From contig CAMBRF010000011.1 of the NCBI GenBank assembly GCA_945870225.1, positions 1 to 64,000 on the forward strand: a stretch of DNA of 64,000 nt, in the 5' to 3' direction. Position numbers and translations under genes: made by a program. Source of the stretch: PVC group bacterium. Lineage in GTDB: Bacteria; Verrucomicrobiota; Kiritimatiellia; CAIKKV01; CAITUY01. Numbering within the stretch: the stretch's first letter is position 1; each line of letters opens with the position of its first letter. The notes beneath the pieces were generated by a model, which saw only the letters and a program-made list of their open reading frames with translations, had not been told where the DNA came from and made no database searches. This document shows, one piece after another, positions 6,676 to 15,637 of the stretch.

Positions 6676-8841
6676 CTACTTCCTCTTTACTGCATCAAAT
6701 TTGCACGCTTCAAAGCACTGCCCGCACTTGATACAGCGGGACTGATCGATCACATGGACCTCTTTCGGCTTCCCGTTGATGCACGGCACCGGGCACTTCC
6801 GTTTACAGGCCCCGCACCCGATACACTTGACCTCGTCGACGGAGTACGTGATCAAGCCGGCGCAAACGCCGGCGGGACACCGTTTCTCCCTGATGTGGGC
6901 CTCGTATTCGTCGCGGAAATGTTTGATCATGCTGATGACCGGATTCGGAGCCGCCTGCCCCAACCCGCAGAGCGACGTCTTCTTGATCGTGTCGCCCAGC
7001 CGCAGCAATTTCTCGATGTCGCCTTCCATACCGCGTCCCGAGGAAATCCGCTGCAGGATTTCAAGCATGCGCTTGGTCCCTTCCCGGCAGGGCGTACACT
7101 TGCCGCAGGACTCATCCTGGGTGAAATCCAGGAAGAACCGGGCCATGTCCACCATGCAGGAATCCTCGTCAATGACGATCATCCCGCCGCTGCCCATGAT
7201 CGAGCCCGCCGCCGCCAGTGATTCGTAGTCCACCGGCGTATCCAGGCAGGATTCCGGCAGGCAACCGCCCGCGGGACCGCCCGTCTGGACGGCCTTGAAC
7301 TTCTTGCCGCCGCGGATTCCGCCGCCCACCTCGAAGACCACCTCGCGCAGCGTGGTGCCCATCGGCACCTCCACCAGGCCGGTGTTGCAGACCTTGCCGG
7401 CCAGGGCGAACACCTTCGTGCCCTTGCTCTTCTCGGTCCCGATCGAACTGAACCACTCCGGGCCATCCAGGATCACCACCGGGATATTGGCCAGGGTCTC
7501 GACGTTGTTGATGACGGTCGGTTTACCCCACAGGCCCGACGCCGCCGGATAAGGGGGACGTGGACGCGGCATGCCGCGGTCGCCCTCGATCGAACGGATC
7601 AGGGCGGTTTCCTCGCCGCACACGAACGCCCCGGCACCCAGCCGCAGGTCGATATCAAAATCCCATTTCGTGCCGAAAATGTTCTTGCCCAGGAACCCGG
7701 CCTTGCGGGCCGCCTCAATGGCCACTTCCAGGCGCTTGATGGCCAAAGGATATTCCGCGCGAATGTAGACGTAACCCTGTTTCGCGCCGATCGCATACCC
7801 GCCGATAATCATCCCTTCCAGGATGGTGTGGGGGTCGCCCTCGATCGTGCTGCGGTCCATGAACGCGCCGGGATCTCCCTCATCCGCATTGCAGATGATG
7901 AATTTCTCCTCGCTCTTCTGGGCGGTGGCGAAGTTCCACTTCACCCCCGTCGGGAACCCGCCGCCCCCGCGCCCCCTCAGGCCGGACTTGGTGACGGCAT
8001 CCACCACATCCTGGGGTGTCATCATGGTGAGCGTCTTCACGGCGGCTTCGTAGCCGCGCACGCTCAGATACTCGTCCAGGCTTTCGGGATCGATGATCCC
8101 GCAATTCCGCAGGGTCATGCGCAACTGCCGGCCGAAGAAAGGCACATCGCCGAAGACCGGGAAAAAGCGGTTCGTTACGCGATCGCCCTGCCAGACATTT
8201 TCCGCCACCGGCTGACCGCCCGTAAAGTGCTGCTTGACGATCTTCGCCACAACCTCCGGCGTGAGTTTCTGATACATGACGCCATCGGGATAGACGAACG
8301 CCACCGGCCCGACCTCGCACAAGCCCTGGCAGGCGGAACGGGTGACCGCCACCTTCCCCTCGAGCTTATGTTTCGCGATCTCGTCCTTGAACGCCTGCCC
8401 GATGTCCGGTGTCGTATCCTTATGACAATGCGACCCGCCGCACACGCTGACAACATAGTGCGCCGCCTTCGTCCCGGCCTGCTGGCGCATGGTCAACTCA
8501 GCGACCGGCTTGCCGCCCAGAATGTGCGACTCGAAAACCTTATCCGCCTTTTCGGGCGTCATGTGCATGTATTTACTGGGAATGGCACCGGCGCTCAGGA
8601 CCGTGACAACCGGCTCCATGTCGCACTTGCCCGTACAACCCACCCGCCCCACGACAACATCCTTGAGGTCGTGCTTCTTGATCAACTCTTCAATCCGCTT
8701 ATGAACCTCGTTGGCGCCGGCCGCATTCTCGCATGTGGCCGATCCCACCGTGATCCGCATCCTGGCTTTGAACTTCTGCTCAAAAAGCCGCTTCTCGGCT
8801 TTTTGGCGCAGTTCAAGCAACCGTTCCATGGGTTTACTCAT
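6676..8841 (-). CDS. hydB: [FeFe] hydrogenase NADH-binding subunit, NuoF-like, with two N-terminal thioredoxin-like domains (HydB)
   Basis: This 721-residue protein carries two tandem thioredoxin-like domains, a NuoF core and a C-terminal double [4Fe-4S] ferredoxin. The first thioredoxin-like domain (about 28-105) has three Cys (37, 69, 73); the second (about 127-215) has the full four (134, 139, 171, 175). GLRGRGGGGFPTG at 287-299 is the FMN/NADH site. CGKCTPCREG with Cys625 holds the N3-type cluster, and the ferredoxin ligands are Cys673-683 and 703-713. The stop is 2 bp before the hydA start. It would oxidise or reduce NAD(H) in the cytoplasmic complex. The tandem N-terminal arrangement is longer than in common HydB proteins. 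Confidence 0.93.
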   Translation of the reverse strand: MSKPMERLLELRQKAEKRLFEQKFKARMRITVGSATCENAAGANEVHKRIEELIKKHDLKDVVVGRVGCTGKCDMEPVVTVLSAGAIPSKYMHMTPEKADKVFESHILGGKPVAELTMRQQAGTKAAHYVVSVCGGSHCHKDTTPDIGQAFKDEIAKHKLEGKVAVTRSACQGLCEVGPVAFVYPDGVMYQKLTPEVVAKIVKQHFTGGQPVAENVWQGDRVTNRFFPVFGDVPFFGRQLRMTLRNCGIIDPESLDEYLSVRGYEAAVKTLTMMTPQDVVDAVTKSGLRGRGGGGFPTGVKWNFATAQKSEEKFIICNADEGDPGAFMDRSTIEGDPHTILEGMIIGGYAIGAKQGYVYIRAEYPLAIKRLEVAIEAARKAGFLGKNIFGTKWDFDIDLRLGAGAFVCGEETALIRSIEGDRGMPRPRPPYPAASGLWGKPTVINNVETLANIPVVILDGPEWFSSIGTEKSKGTKVFALAGKVCNTGLVEVPMGTTLREVVFEVGGGIRGGKKFKAVQTGGPAGGCLPESCLDTPVDYESLAAAGSIMGSGGMIVIDEDSCMVDMARFFLDFTQDESCGKCTPCREGTKRMLEILQRISSGRGMEGDIEKLLRLGDTIKKTSLCGLGQAAPNPVISMIKHFRDEYEAHIREKRCPAGVCAGLITYSVDEVKCIGCGACKRKCPVPCINGKPKEVHVIDQSRCIKCGQCFEACKFDAVKRK

Positions 8842-8923
8842 ACCTGCTTCCTTTTGTCCTTATTCTTGCTAAGACGGTGCCGGAACTCCCCGGCCCGCCT
8901 GAAAACCCGATTCGCAAACTCCG

Positions 8924-9586
8924 TCACCCTGCGGGCACTCTCGGCTCGCTGATTTTTACCGCATACGCCAGTTCCCTGAGACTCGCGAGAAACCGGGCAT
9001 CCACCAGCGAAACTTTTCTTGGCACAATGATGTGAGCCGTCGTCAGATTCAATAAGCCGCGCACACCCGCTACAATAAGCCAATCCGCAACCTGCTGGGC
9101 CGCCGGGAACGGTACGGCCACAATGCCGATATCCACCACCTGCTCGCCGACCACGGCCGGCAATTCCGCCATGCCCTGCACCAGCAGCTTGCCGACCTTT
9201 TTTCCGGCCATGGCCGGATTGCTGTCAAACACGCCGCAAATCCGAAAACCCTGCCGGGAGAATTCTTCATGCTGGGCCAGGGCGCGGCCCAGATTCCCCG
9301 CGCCCACCACGACACAACTCGTCTCACGATCCGCCCCCAGGGTCGAAGCCAGTGAAGCCTCCAACCCGGCGGTGGAGTACCCGCGCTTTGAAATGCCGAA
9401 AAAATCAATATGCGAAAGATCCTGGCGCACCGTCGAACTGGTCAACCCCAAGGCCTCGGCCAGTTCGGTTGAAGACACCCAGTCCATCCCCGCCTGCCGA
9501 AGGCACTGGGTATGCGACAGATACTTCGTCAATCGACGCACCACGGCCACCGGGATTTTTTGATTATGACCGTCTTTTGAATCCAC
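8924..9586 (-). CDS. rex: Redox-sensing transcriptional repressor Rex
   Basis: This 220-residue protein has the Rex architecture. An N-terminal winged helix has VSSTELAEALGLTSSTVRQDL and the FFGISKRGY segment, followed by a Rossmann NAD(H) domain starting VVVGAGNLGRAL at about 92. Rex represses fermentation and hydrogenase genes and releases DNA when NADH is high. It is the first gene of the unit rex-hydB-hydA-hydC-receiver, 82 bp before hydB, so autoregulation and control of the hydrogenase are likely. No full consensus operator is visible upstream. Confidence 0.92.
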   Translation of the reverse strand: MDSKDGHNQKIPVAVVRRLTKYLSHTQCLRQAGMDWVSSTELAEALGLTSSTVRQDLSHIDFFGISKRGYSTAGLEASLASTLGADRETSCVVVGAGNLGRALAQHEEFSRQGFRICGVFDSNPAMAGKKVGKLLVQGMAELPAVVGEQVVDIGIVAVPFPAAQQVADWLIVAGVRGLLNLTTAHIIVPRKVSLVDARFLASLRELAYAVKISEPRVPAG

Positions 9587-9662
9587 AAGCCGAACCCTTT
9601 TTAGCCCAAAACGGAGTTCCTCTTACCACCCACGCCCATCGCCGTCAAACTTTTAACGTTAT

Positions 9663-10169
9663 TTATTTCACGACAACCGGTTCGTCGGGCAGTTCGTTGT
9701 CCGAGGGAGTCGACAACGGATATTCTCTGGCGAGAATTTCGGTCATGGCCTGGAGCCCCTGCACCAGACCTTCTTCAAACCGGCCGGCGGCAAAGTATGC
9801 CTCCATGGAACGGCAGATGGCCGCCCACTCCTCCGGGCCCACCCGTCGGTGAAGGCCCCGGTCCGCCACAATCTCGACATGGCGATCCGCCAACAGAAGA
9901 TAGATCAAAACGCCGTTATTCTCTTCTGTATCCCATACCCGGAGAATTGAAAAAACGTCACGAGCCCGCTCAGGCGGCTGCTCGTTACGCAACAACCGGC
10001 GCCAGTCCAGCACGCTCTCCACCGCAAACCGCACCTCACCGCGATGCCGCCGCTCACTCGTCCGGATCGCCTCCGTGATGGCATTCATGACCGGCACGGG
10101 GAAAGCCCGCCGAAGCGTCCACGGCGGGGTCAGAAAATGTCTTAGAATCCGTTTGAAATTCATATTCAT
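9663..10169 (-). CDS. TPM-domain protein
   Basis: This 168-residue protein has a TPM domain of the kind found in YgcG/Psb32 proteins. Recognisable segments are AITEAIRTSERRHRGEVRFAVES, ARDVFSILRVWDTEENNGVLIYLLLADRHVEIVADRG and the late AAICRSMEAYFAAG. There is no signal peptide. It follows the larger TPM protein with its ATG directly after that gene's stop, completing the common lemA-ygcG-TPM trio. The function is not established; a membrane-associated stress or assembly role is assumed for the family. Confidence 0.8.
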   Translation of the reverse strand: MNMNFKRILRHFLTPPWTLRRAFPVPVMNAITEAIRTSERRHRGEVRFAVESVLDWRRLLRNEQPPERARDVFSILRVWDTEENNGVLIYLLLADRHVEIVADRGLHRRVGPEEWAAICRSMEAYFAAGRFEEGLVQGLQAMTEILAREYPLSTPSDNELPDEPVVVK

Positions 10170-11036
10170 TCACCACCGTCCCGAAGCACCACCCCCGCCA
10201 AAGCTCCCTCCGCCGCCACTGAAACCGCCCCCGCCGCTTGACCCGCTGCTCCAGCCGCCCCCACCGCTGCTATAGCCGCTGTAGCCTCCTGACTCCCGGC
10301 TTGCCGACGCCAGAAGGAAGATCAACAAAAAGGCAATCACACCGGATACCACACCCGCCAGCCACGATCCGAGAATCATGAAAATGATCACCCCGACCGC
10401 GCCTCCTCCGATCAGCCCGGCCCCGATGCGGCCCACGAGCGCGCTAATCGCCATCGAGACGACGACAGAGGCCGTAATCAATGAGACCCAAATTCCACCC
10501 GTGGCATCGTCATTCGTTCGTGGTGTCGATACCGGTGCCGGCAGAGGTTCCCCTTGGATTGTCAGAATGATTCTTCCGACACCCGCCTGGATACCGCCGA
10601 AAAAATTACCGGCCTTGAAGAAGGGCACAATGATTTCATTGATGATCCGACTGGCCGTCGCATCCGGGAGCGCCCCTTCCAAGCCGCGGCCGACCTCGAT
10701 CCGCAGAGTCCGATCACCCTTGGCAACCAGCAGGATCACCCCGTCATCGACCCCTTGCCTTCCGATCTTCCACTGATCGGCCACCCGTATGCCGAACTGT
10801 TCAATCGTCTCCTCTCCCGTGGAGGGGACCATCAGGACCACCACCTGTGATCCTTTGGCGGCTTCGAATTGCTGCAGGGTCCCTTCCAGTTGCTGGCATT
10901 GGGCGGGCGTCAGGGTCGCTGTCAGGTCCGTCACTCGCCCTTTCAGCGGGGGGATTCCCACCGGCGCAGCCCCTACCCCGGAACAGACCAGCATGCAGCT
11001 CAGAACCCAGACGACACCGAAACAGAAGTGCTTCAC
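10170..11036 (-). CDS. YgcG-like TPM-domain membrane protein
   Basis: This 288-residue protein starts with a signal peptide (to about residue 23, ending GVGAAPVG). A periplasmic TPM domain follows (GRVTDLTATLTPAQCQQLEGTLQQ, VVVLMVPSTGEETIEQFGIRVADQWKIG, then VDDGVILLVAKGDRTLRIEVGRGLEG). After two or three membrane segments there is a Gly/Ser-rich tail with a GGGGFSGGGGSFGGGGASGRW-type ending. The GTG start overlaps the lemA stop (GTGA), so the genes are translationally coupled. Confidence 0.88.
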   Translation of the reverse strand: MKHFCFGVVWVLSCMLVCSGVGAAPVGIPPLKGRVTDLTATLTPAQCQQLEGTLQQFEAAKGSQVVVLMVPSTGEETIEQFGIRVADQWKIGRQGVDDGVILLVAKGDRTLRIEVGRGLEGALPDATASRIINEIIVPFFKAGNFFGGIQAGVGRIILTIQGEPLPAPVSTPRTNDDATGGIWVSLITASVVVSMAISALVGRIGAGLIGGGAVGVIIFMILGSWLAGVVSGVIAFLLIFLLASASRESGGYSGYSSGGGGWSSGSSGGGGFSGGGGSFGGGGASGRW

Positions 11037-11623
11037 TTGAACTCGACTGTGGGCGGCTTCGCCAAGGCCTTCTCGTTCTCGATGGTGAACGTCGGCTTGA
11101 CCGAATAACCAAACATTTTGGCGGTGAAGTTCACCGGGAAGGAACGGACTGTGATGTTGTAGTTCTTCACAGCCTCAATATACCGGTTGCGGGCCACAGA
11201 TATCCGGTTCTCGGTGCCCTCCAACTGAGCCTGCAGATCGCGGAAGATACCATCCGCCTTCAGCTGCGGATAATTCTCGGCCACGGCCAGCAAACGCCCC
11301 AGCCCCGTTGATAAGGCATTCTGGGCCGCAACGAACTTCTGGAAGGCCTCCGGGTTGTTGATCAAGTCCGCCGTTGCCTGGATGGACCCGACCTTCGCAC
11401 GAGCCTCCGCCACCTGGGTGAGAATCTCCTTTTCATGGGAGGCATATCCCTTGACGACATTGACCAGGTTCGGGACGAGATCCGCACGCCGCTGATACTG
11501 ATTCAGCACTTCCGCCCAGTCCGCCTTGATCTGCTCATCAGAAGATTGAATGCGATTGTAGCCGCAACCGCTCATTCCCAGGCACAATCCAAACACCATG
11601 ACCCAAGCCAGAATTGTTCTCAT
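11033..11623 (-). CDS. lemA: LemA family lipoprotein
   Basis: This 196-residue LemA-family protein has a lipoprotein signal (MRTILAWVMVFGLCLGMSGC). The characteristic helical region includes ADWAEVLNQYQRRADLVPNLVNVVKGYASHEKEIL and ARNRYIEAVKNYNITVRSFPVNFTAKMFGY. LemA proteins are membrane-anchored helical bundles of unclear function, often encoded with TPM proteins as here. It is the first gene of a three-gene unit. Confidence 0.92.
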   Translation of the reverse strand: MRTILAWVMVFGLCLGMSGCGYNRIQSSDEQIKADWAEVLNQYQRRADLVPNLVNVVKGYASHEKEILTQVAEARAKVGSIQATADLINNPEAFQKFVAAQNALSTGLGRLLAVAENYPQLKADGIFRDLQAQLEGTENRISVARNRYIEAVKNYNITVRSFPVNFTAKMFGYSVKPTFTIENEKALAKPPTVEFK

Positions 11624-11847
11624 CGTCCATCCTTTCGCTTTAAGTTTCTGATTTAATCAGAAGTGCACAACCCCCACAAGAATTTGATTGCATCCGACCA
11701 TGCGATTCACTATTGTTCGCGAGAAGATACGTGAAAGCGGTCTTGTCAGTATGGAGGTGAACGGGTAGGCAGGAGACAGAAACAGAGTCGATCGTGTTAA
11801 GAGTTGTTTGGTTTTTTTAGAAGATATATTTGGTTGAGGAGATAGTT
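11624..11847 (+). promoter_or_regulatory. Intergenic leader between divergent lemA and RRM gene
   Basis: These 224 bases separate two divergent genes and should hold both promoters. The RRM side is AT- and T-rich, with a GTTTTTTTAG stretch near 11810-11820 and a clear GAGGAG Shine-Dalgarno at about 11836-11841. A long leader is common for cold-induced RNA-binding protein genes. I could not fix a -35/-10 pair. Confidence 0.4.
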
Positions 11848-12159
11848 GTGAATATTTACGTTGGCAATTTACCGTATGAGACGACGCAGGAAGATATCCG
11901 CAAGAACTTCGAAGCGTTTGGAACCGTTGAATCTGTGAACATCATCCAGGACCGTGAGACCGGTCGCTCCAAAGGGTTCGGTTTCGTTGTCATGCCTGAC
12001 AATGCCCATGGACAAGCCGCGATTGCCGCCTTGAACGACAAGGATTTGGGCAGCCGCAAGATGAAGGTGAACGAAGCCCGTCCGCGCACGGATGCACCGA
12101 GCGGTGGCGGTTTCGGCGGTGGTGGTGGTGGCGGAGAGCGCCGCGAACGCCGTTGGTAA
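11848..12159 (+). CDS. Glycine-rich RRM RNA-binding protein
   Basis: This 103-residue protein is one RRM domain plus a glycine/arginine-rich tail. RNP2 is IYVGNLPY (residues 3-10) and RNP1 is RSKGFGFVVM. The tail is GGGFGGGGGGGERRERRW. Such small single-RRM proteins occur in cyanobacteria and several other phyla and are often cold-induced RNA chaperones. The GTG start at 11848 is chosen because GAGGAG lies 6 nt upstream and the protein then begins MNIYVGNLP; an in-frame TTG at 11830 has no ribosome-binding site. A strong terminator follows. Confidence 0.92.
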   Translation: MNIYVGNLPYETTQEDIRKNFEAFGTVESVNIIQDRETGRSKGFGFVVMPDNAHGQAAIAALNDKDLGSRKMKVNEARPRTDAPSGGGFGGGGGGGERRERRW

Positions 12160-12180
12160 CACCCGTTACATGACGATCGA

Positions 12181-12212
12181 CAGGCCTGGGGTTCGCCCCG
12201 GGCCTTTTTTTT
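12181..12212 (+). terminator. Intrinsic terminator after the RRM gene
   Basis: A 9-bp stem (12183-12191 with 12196-12204, one G-U pair) closes on a UUCG tetraloop and runs into eight Ts. This is a textbook Rho-independent terminator for the plus strand, placed 20 bp before the end of the convergent mutS gene. Confidence 0.95.
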
Positions 12213-12231
12213 GCCCCGAACCGACTGCCGT

Positions 12232-14733
12232 TCAACCGAACAGGGACAATTGCCCCGCGTCCTTGCCCTTGCGTTTGCGCCGGGCGAGCTTCGGCTGACC
12301 CGCATCGCCGAACTCCCCCTCCTCAAGATTCGCCAGGATCTCCTTGGCGCGATCGATGACCTCGAGCGGCAGGCCGGCCAGCCGCGCCACCTGGATGCCG
12401 TAACTCTTGTCGGCCGTGCCCGGCACGATCTTGCGCAGAAACGCAATCTGATCGTTGCGTTCGCTGACAAGCACGGTGTAGTTCTTAACGCCGCTCATGG
12501 TCAGCGACAAGTCCGTCAATTCGTGATAGTGGGTTGCAAAGAGCGTCTTGGCCTTGACCTTCTCGTTGTTGTGCAGGTGTTCCGCCACCGCCCAGGCAAT
12601 GCTGATCCCGTCAAAGGTGCTCGTCCCCCGTCCGATCTCGTCCAGAATGATCAGGCTGCGGGAGGTCGCATTGTTCAGGATGTTGGCGGTCTCCTGCATC
12701 TCGACCATGAACGTGCTCCGCCCGCGCGCAATGTCGTCACTGGCCCCCACCCGCGTAAACACCTGGTCGACAACCCCGACCTCGGCGGCGGCGGCGGGCA
12801 CAAAGGAACCCATTTGCGCCATGATCACAATCAGGCCCACCTGCCTGATATAGGTCGATTTGCCGGCCATATTCGGCCCCGTCAAAACAATCAGCTGGTT
12901 GGCTGTCCCATCCAGCAGGGTGTCGTTGGGAACGAAACGCTCGGCCTCCGGCATGCTTTCGATCACCGGGTGCCGCCCATCCTTGATCCACAAACGGTCC
13001 CCCGGCGACACCACCGGCCGCACGTACCCCGCCACCACCGCCCGCTCGGCCAGGGAGCCCAGCACATCCAGGTGCGCCACGGCGGCAGCGGTCCGCTGGA
13101 CTTCCCCGGTGTGCGCGACCATTCGATCCCGGATCTCTGAAAAAATCTCATACTCCAGTGCCACCGCGCGTTCCTGAGCTCCGGAAATTTTCCGTTCATA
13201 CTCCTTCAGTTCGGGCGTCACAAACCGCTCGCAGTTGACCAGCGTCTGCTTGCGGATGTATTCCGCCGGGGCGTTCGCCAGCTGTCCCTTCGAAATCTCG
13301 ATATAATAGCCAAACACCTTGTTGTGCCGGACCTTCAACGTCTTGATCCCGGTCCGGGCCTGTTCCCGCGTCTGGTACTCCGCCAGCCACTGGCGACCTT
13401 CCGAAGCCGCCGCGCGCAGCTCATCCAGTTCGGCGTGGTATCCGCGGCGGACGATCCCCCCCTCCTTCAAGGTTGCCGGCGGCTCGTCCTCAATGGCCCG
13501 CGCGATCAGGTCGACCATCTCTGGCAGCAAAACCATCCCCTGCCCCTGCTCGCGCAGCAAGGCCGACGTGTGCTCGATCACCAGTAGCCGGACGTCCGGC
13601 AGCGCCGCCAGGGAAGCGCCCATCGCCCGCAGATCGCGCCCGTTCCCGCTGCCCGCACTCAGCCGCGCAATCAGGCGTTCCAGGTCGCGAATGCCCTCCA
13701 GCCGCTCCCGCAGCGTACGCAGGAAAACCCGGTCCCCTACCAGGGCTTCCACCCCGTCCAGCCGTCGATTAATACCGCCAACCTCCGCCATCGGACGGAG
13801 CACCCATTCCCGCAACAGCCGTGCGCCCATCGGCGTCCGGGTCGCATCCAACGTCCCAAGCAGGGTAAACGTTCCATGGCGGTCATCGCCCCGGCGCGGA
13901 ATCAGGTCCAGATTCACACAGGTGGCCTCGTCCAGCATCATGAAGTCAGCCGGATTCCGGACCCGCAGCGAGCGGACATGCTGCACCGCCCGGTGCAGGT
14001 CTTCCTGGACATAATGCAGAATCGCCCCGGCCGCCCCTACCGCCGCCGCCTTATGCTCACAACCAAACCCTTCCAGCGAGTGCACGGCGAAATGGCGGAT
14101 CAACCGGTCGCGGGCCACATCGTAACGGAACACCCAATCCTCACACCCGGTCATCATGACGCCGCCCAGGTTCGCCACGAGTTCCTTCATCCGGGGATCG
14201 TTCAACTGCTCCGCGGGCACCACACATTCCCGGGGCGCATACATCCGCAGCACATCCGCCAAAGGCGCAATGTCGGAGCCTTCCTCCACCCAAAACGCCC
14301 CGGTGGAAATATCCAGCATGGCCAGCCCGAACGAATCGCCGTTCCGGCACAAACTGCCCAGATAGTTGTTCTGCACCGACGTCAGGATCGTGTCCTGCAT
14401 CACCGTCCCCGGCGTGACGATACCGGTGACCTCACGCCGCACAATGCCCTTGGCTGCGGCAGGATCCTCAACCTGGTCGCAAATGGCCACCTTCTTACCG
14501 GCACGAATCAGCTTGGCGAGATAACTGTCCGCCGAATGGAACGGCACACCGCACATGGGAACGTCCTGCCGCCGCGTCAACGTGATGTCAAGGATCCTGG
14601 AGGCTTCCTTCGCATCCTCAAAAAACATCTCGTAGAAATCGCCCAGCCGGAAAAATAAAATGGTGCCGGCCGGAAGCTTGTTCCGGATCTGCCGGTACTG
14701 CGCCATCATGGGCGTCACGGTATCCCCGCTCAT
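12232..14733 (-). CDS. mutS: DNA mismatch repair protein MutS
   Basis: This 833-residue MutS binds mismatches and starts repair with MutL. The N-terminal mismatch-recognition motif is GDFYEMFFEDA (about 31-41), with the Phe-x-Glu that contacts the mismatch. The ATPase has Walker A TGPNMAGKSTYIRQVG and DEIGRGTSTFDGISIAWA, then the FATHYHELTDL segment. The length is close to the family's usual 850. It is the first gene of its own unit or follows rsmA (stop to start 18 bp) on the same strand. Confidence 0.97.
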   Translation of the reverse strand: MSGDTVTPMMAQYRQIRNKLPAGTILFFRLGDFYEMFFEDAKEASRILDITLTRRQDVPMCGVPFHSADSYLAKLIRAGKKVAICDQVEDPAAAKGIVRREVTGIVTPGTVMQDTILTSVQNNYLGSLCRNGDSFGLAMLDISTGAFWVEEGSDIAPLADVLRMYAPRECVVPAEQLNDPRMKELVANLGGVMMTGCEDWVFRYDVARDRLIRHFAVHSLEGFGCEHKAAAVGAAGAILHYVQEDLHRAVQHVRSLRVRNPADFMMLDEATCVNLDLIPRRGDDRHGTFTLLGTLDATRTPMGARLLREWVLRPMAEVGGINRRLDGVEALVGDRVFLRTLRERLEGIRDLERLIARLSAGSGNGRDLRAMGASLAALPDVRLLVIEHTSALLREQGQGMVLLPEMVDLIARAIEDEPPATLKEGGIVRRGYHAELDELRAAASEGRQWLAEYQTREQARTGIKTLKVRHNKVFGYYIEISKGQLANAPAEYIRKQTLVNCERFVTPELKEYERKISGAQERAVALEYEIFSEIRDRMVAHTGEVQRTAAAVAHLDVLGSLAERAVVAGYVRPVVSPGDRLWIKDGRHPVIESMPEAERFVPNDTLLDGTANQLIVLTGPNMAGKSTYIRQVGLIVIMAQMGSFVPAAAAEVGVVDQVFTRVGASDDIARGRSTFMVEMQETANILNNATSRSLIILDEIGRGTSTFDGISIAWAVAEHLHNNEKVKAKTLFATHYHELTDLSLTMSGVKNYTVLVSERNDQIAFLRKIVPGTADKSYGIQVARLAGLPLEVIDRAKEILANLEEGEFGDAGQPKLARRKRKGKDAGQLSLFG

Positions 14734-14751
14734 ACTCGCCTCGTTTTCATT

Positions 14752-15612
14752 TCAGGCTTTGCTCCGCCGGACCATGCCGTCGGCCAGGCCCTGCCACTGG
14801 TCCACCGACAGGCGTTCCGGCCGAATCTTCGGGTCCAATCCCAGATCCTCCAGTGCGGCCGTCGCCTGATCGGGATCAACCCCCAAACTGGCGCTGACCC
14901 GGTGCAGGATGGTGGCCATTTGTTTGCGCCGGAAGGAAAAGGCCGCCTTGGTCAACTGCCGGAAGAAAAGCAAATTTGCCGGCTCGACCGCAAGCCCCGG
15001 CAACCGGTCCAATTGCACCACGGCGGAACGTACTTTCGGGGCCGGACAAAAGCAAGAGGGACTGATCACCTTCACGATCTGGACCGCATACACCCGCTGG
15101 GCCCACACGCCCAGCAACCCCCGCTGCTCATCACCCGGACCGGCCGACAACCGTTCGCCCACCTCGAGTTGAACGGTCACCGTGATCCGGACCGGCGGAT
15201 GGGGAAGGGCAAAGAGCTCCATCAGGATTCGGCTGCCAACCGAATAAGGCAGATTCGAGACAACCTTCGTAACCCCTTGTTGCTCGAGAAAAAGAGGATC
15301 CAGCTCCAGGAAATCGGCATGCACGAGGTGAACCGTTGGATGCCCCGCGAACTGTTCGTCCAGATAGGCGTGGAGTTTCCGATCCTTCTCGACGGCAACC
15401 ACCCGACCGGACCGTTCCGCCAGGGACTCGGTCAAAACGCCCAGTCCCGGCCCCACCTCCAGCACCACGTCATCCGGACCGGGATCAGCCGACCCGACAA
15501 TGATATCCCGGATATTGGCGTCGATCAGGAAATTCTGACCCAACGCGCCATGCGGCTGGATCTCCCTTTGACGAAGCAACGCCTGCACTTGCGAGGGACT
15601 GGTCAGTTTCAC
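14752..15612 (-). CDS. rsmA: 16S rRNA (adenine1518/1519-N6)-dimethyltransferase
   Basis: This 286-residue KsgA/RsmA methyltransferase dimethylates two adjacent adenines near the 3' end of 16S rRNA, using SAM. The family start HGALGQNFLIDANI, the SAM site LEVGPGLGVLTESLAE and catalytic VVSNLPYSVGSRIL are all present. I use the GTG at 15612, preceded by GGAGG at good spacing; a TTG six codons upstream is an alternative. It lies between a SurA-like gene and mutS on the same strand with short gaps. Confidence 0.95.
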   Translation of the reverse strand: MKLTSPSQVQALLRQREIQPHGALGQNFLIDANIRDIIVGSADPGPDDVVLEVGPGLGVLTESLAERSGRVVAVEKDRKLHAYLDEQFAGHPTVHLVHADFLELDPLFLEQQGVTKVVSNLPYSVGSRILMELFALPHPPVRITVTVQLEVGERLSAGPGDEQRGLLGVWAQRVYAVQIVKVISPSCFCPAPKVRSAVVQLDRLPGLAVEPANLLFFRQLTKAAFSFRRKQMATILHRVSASLGVDPDQATAALEDLGLDPKIRPERLSVDQWQGLADGMVRRSKA

Positions 15613-15637
15613 CCTGCCTCCACCTGACAATGCGTCC

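Noticed and set aside
9656..9673. Possible Rex operator upstream of rex
   Set aside because: Only one half-site (TCGTGA against TTGTGA) is convincing; the other half does not match the palindrome.
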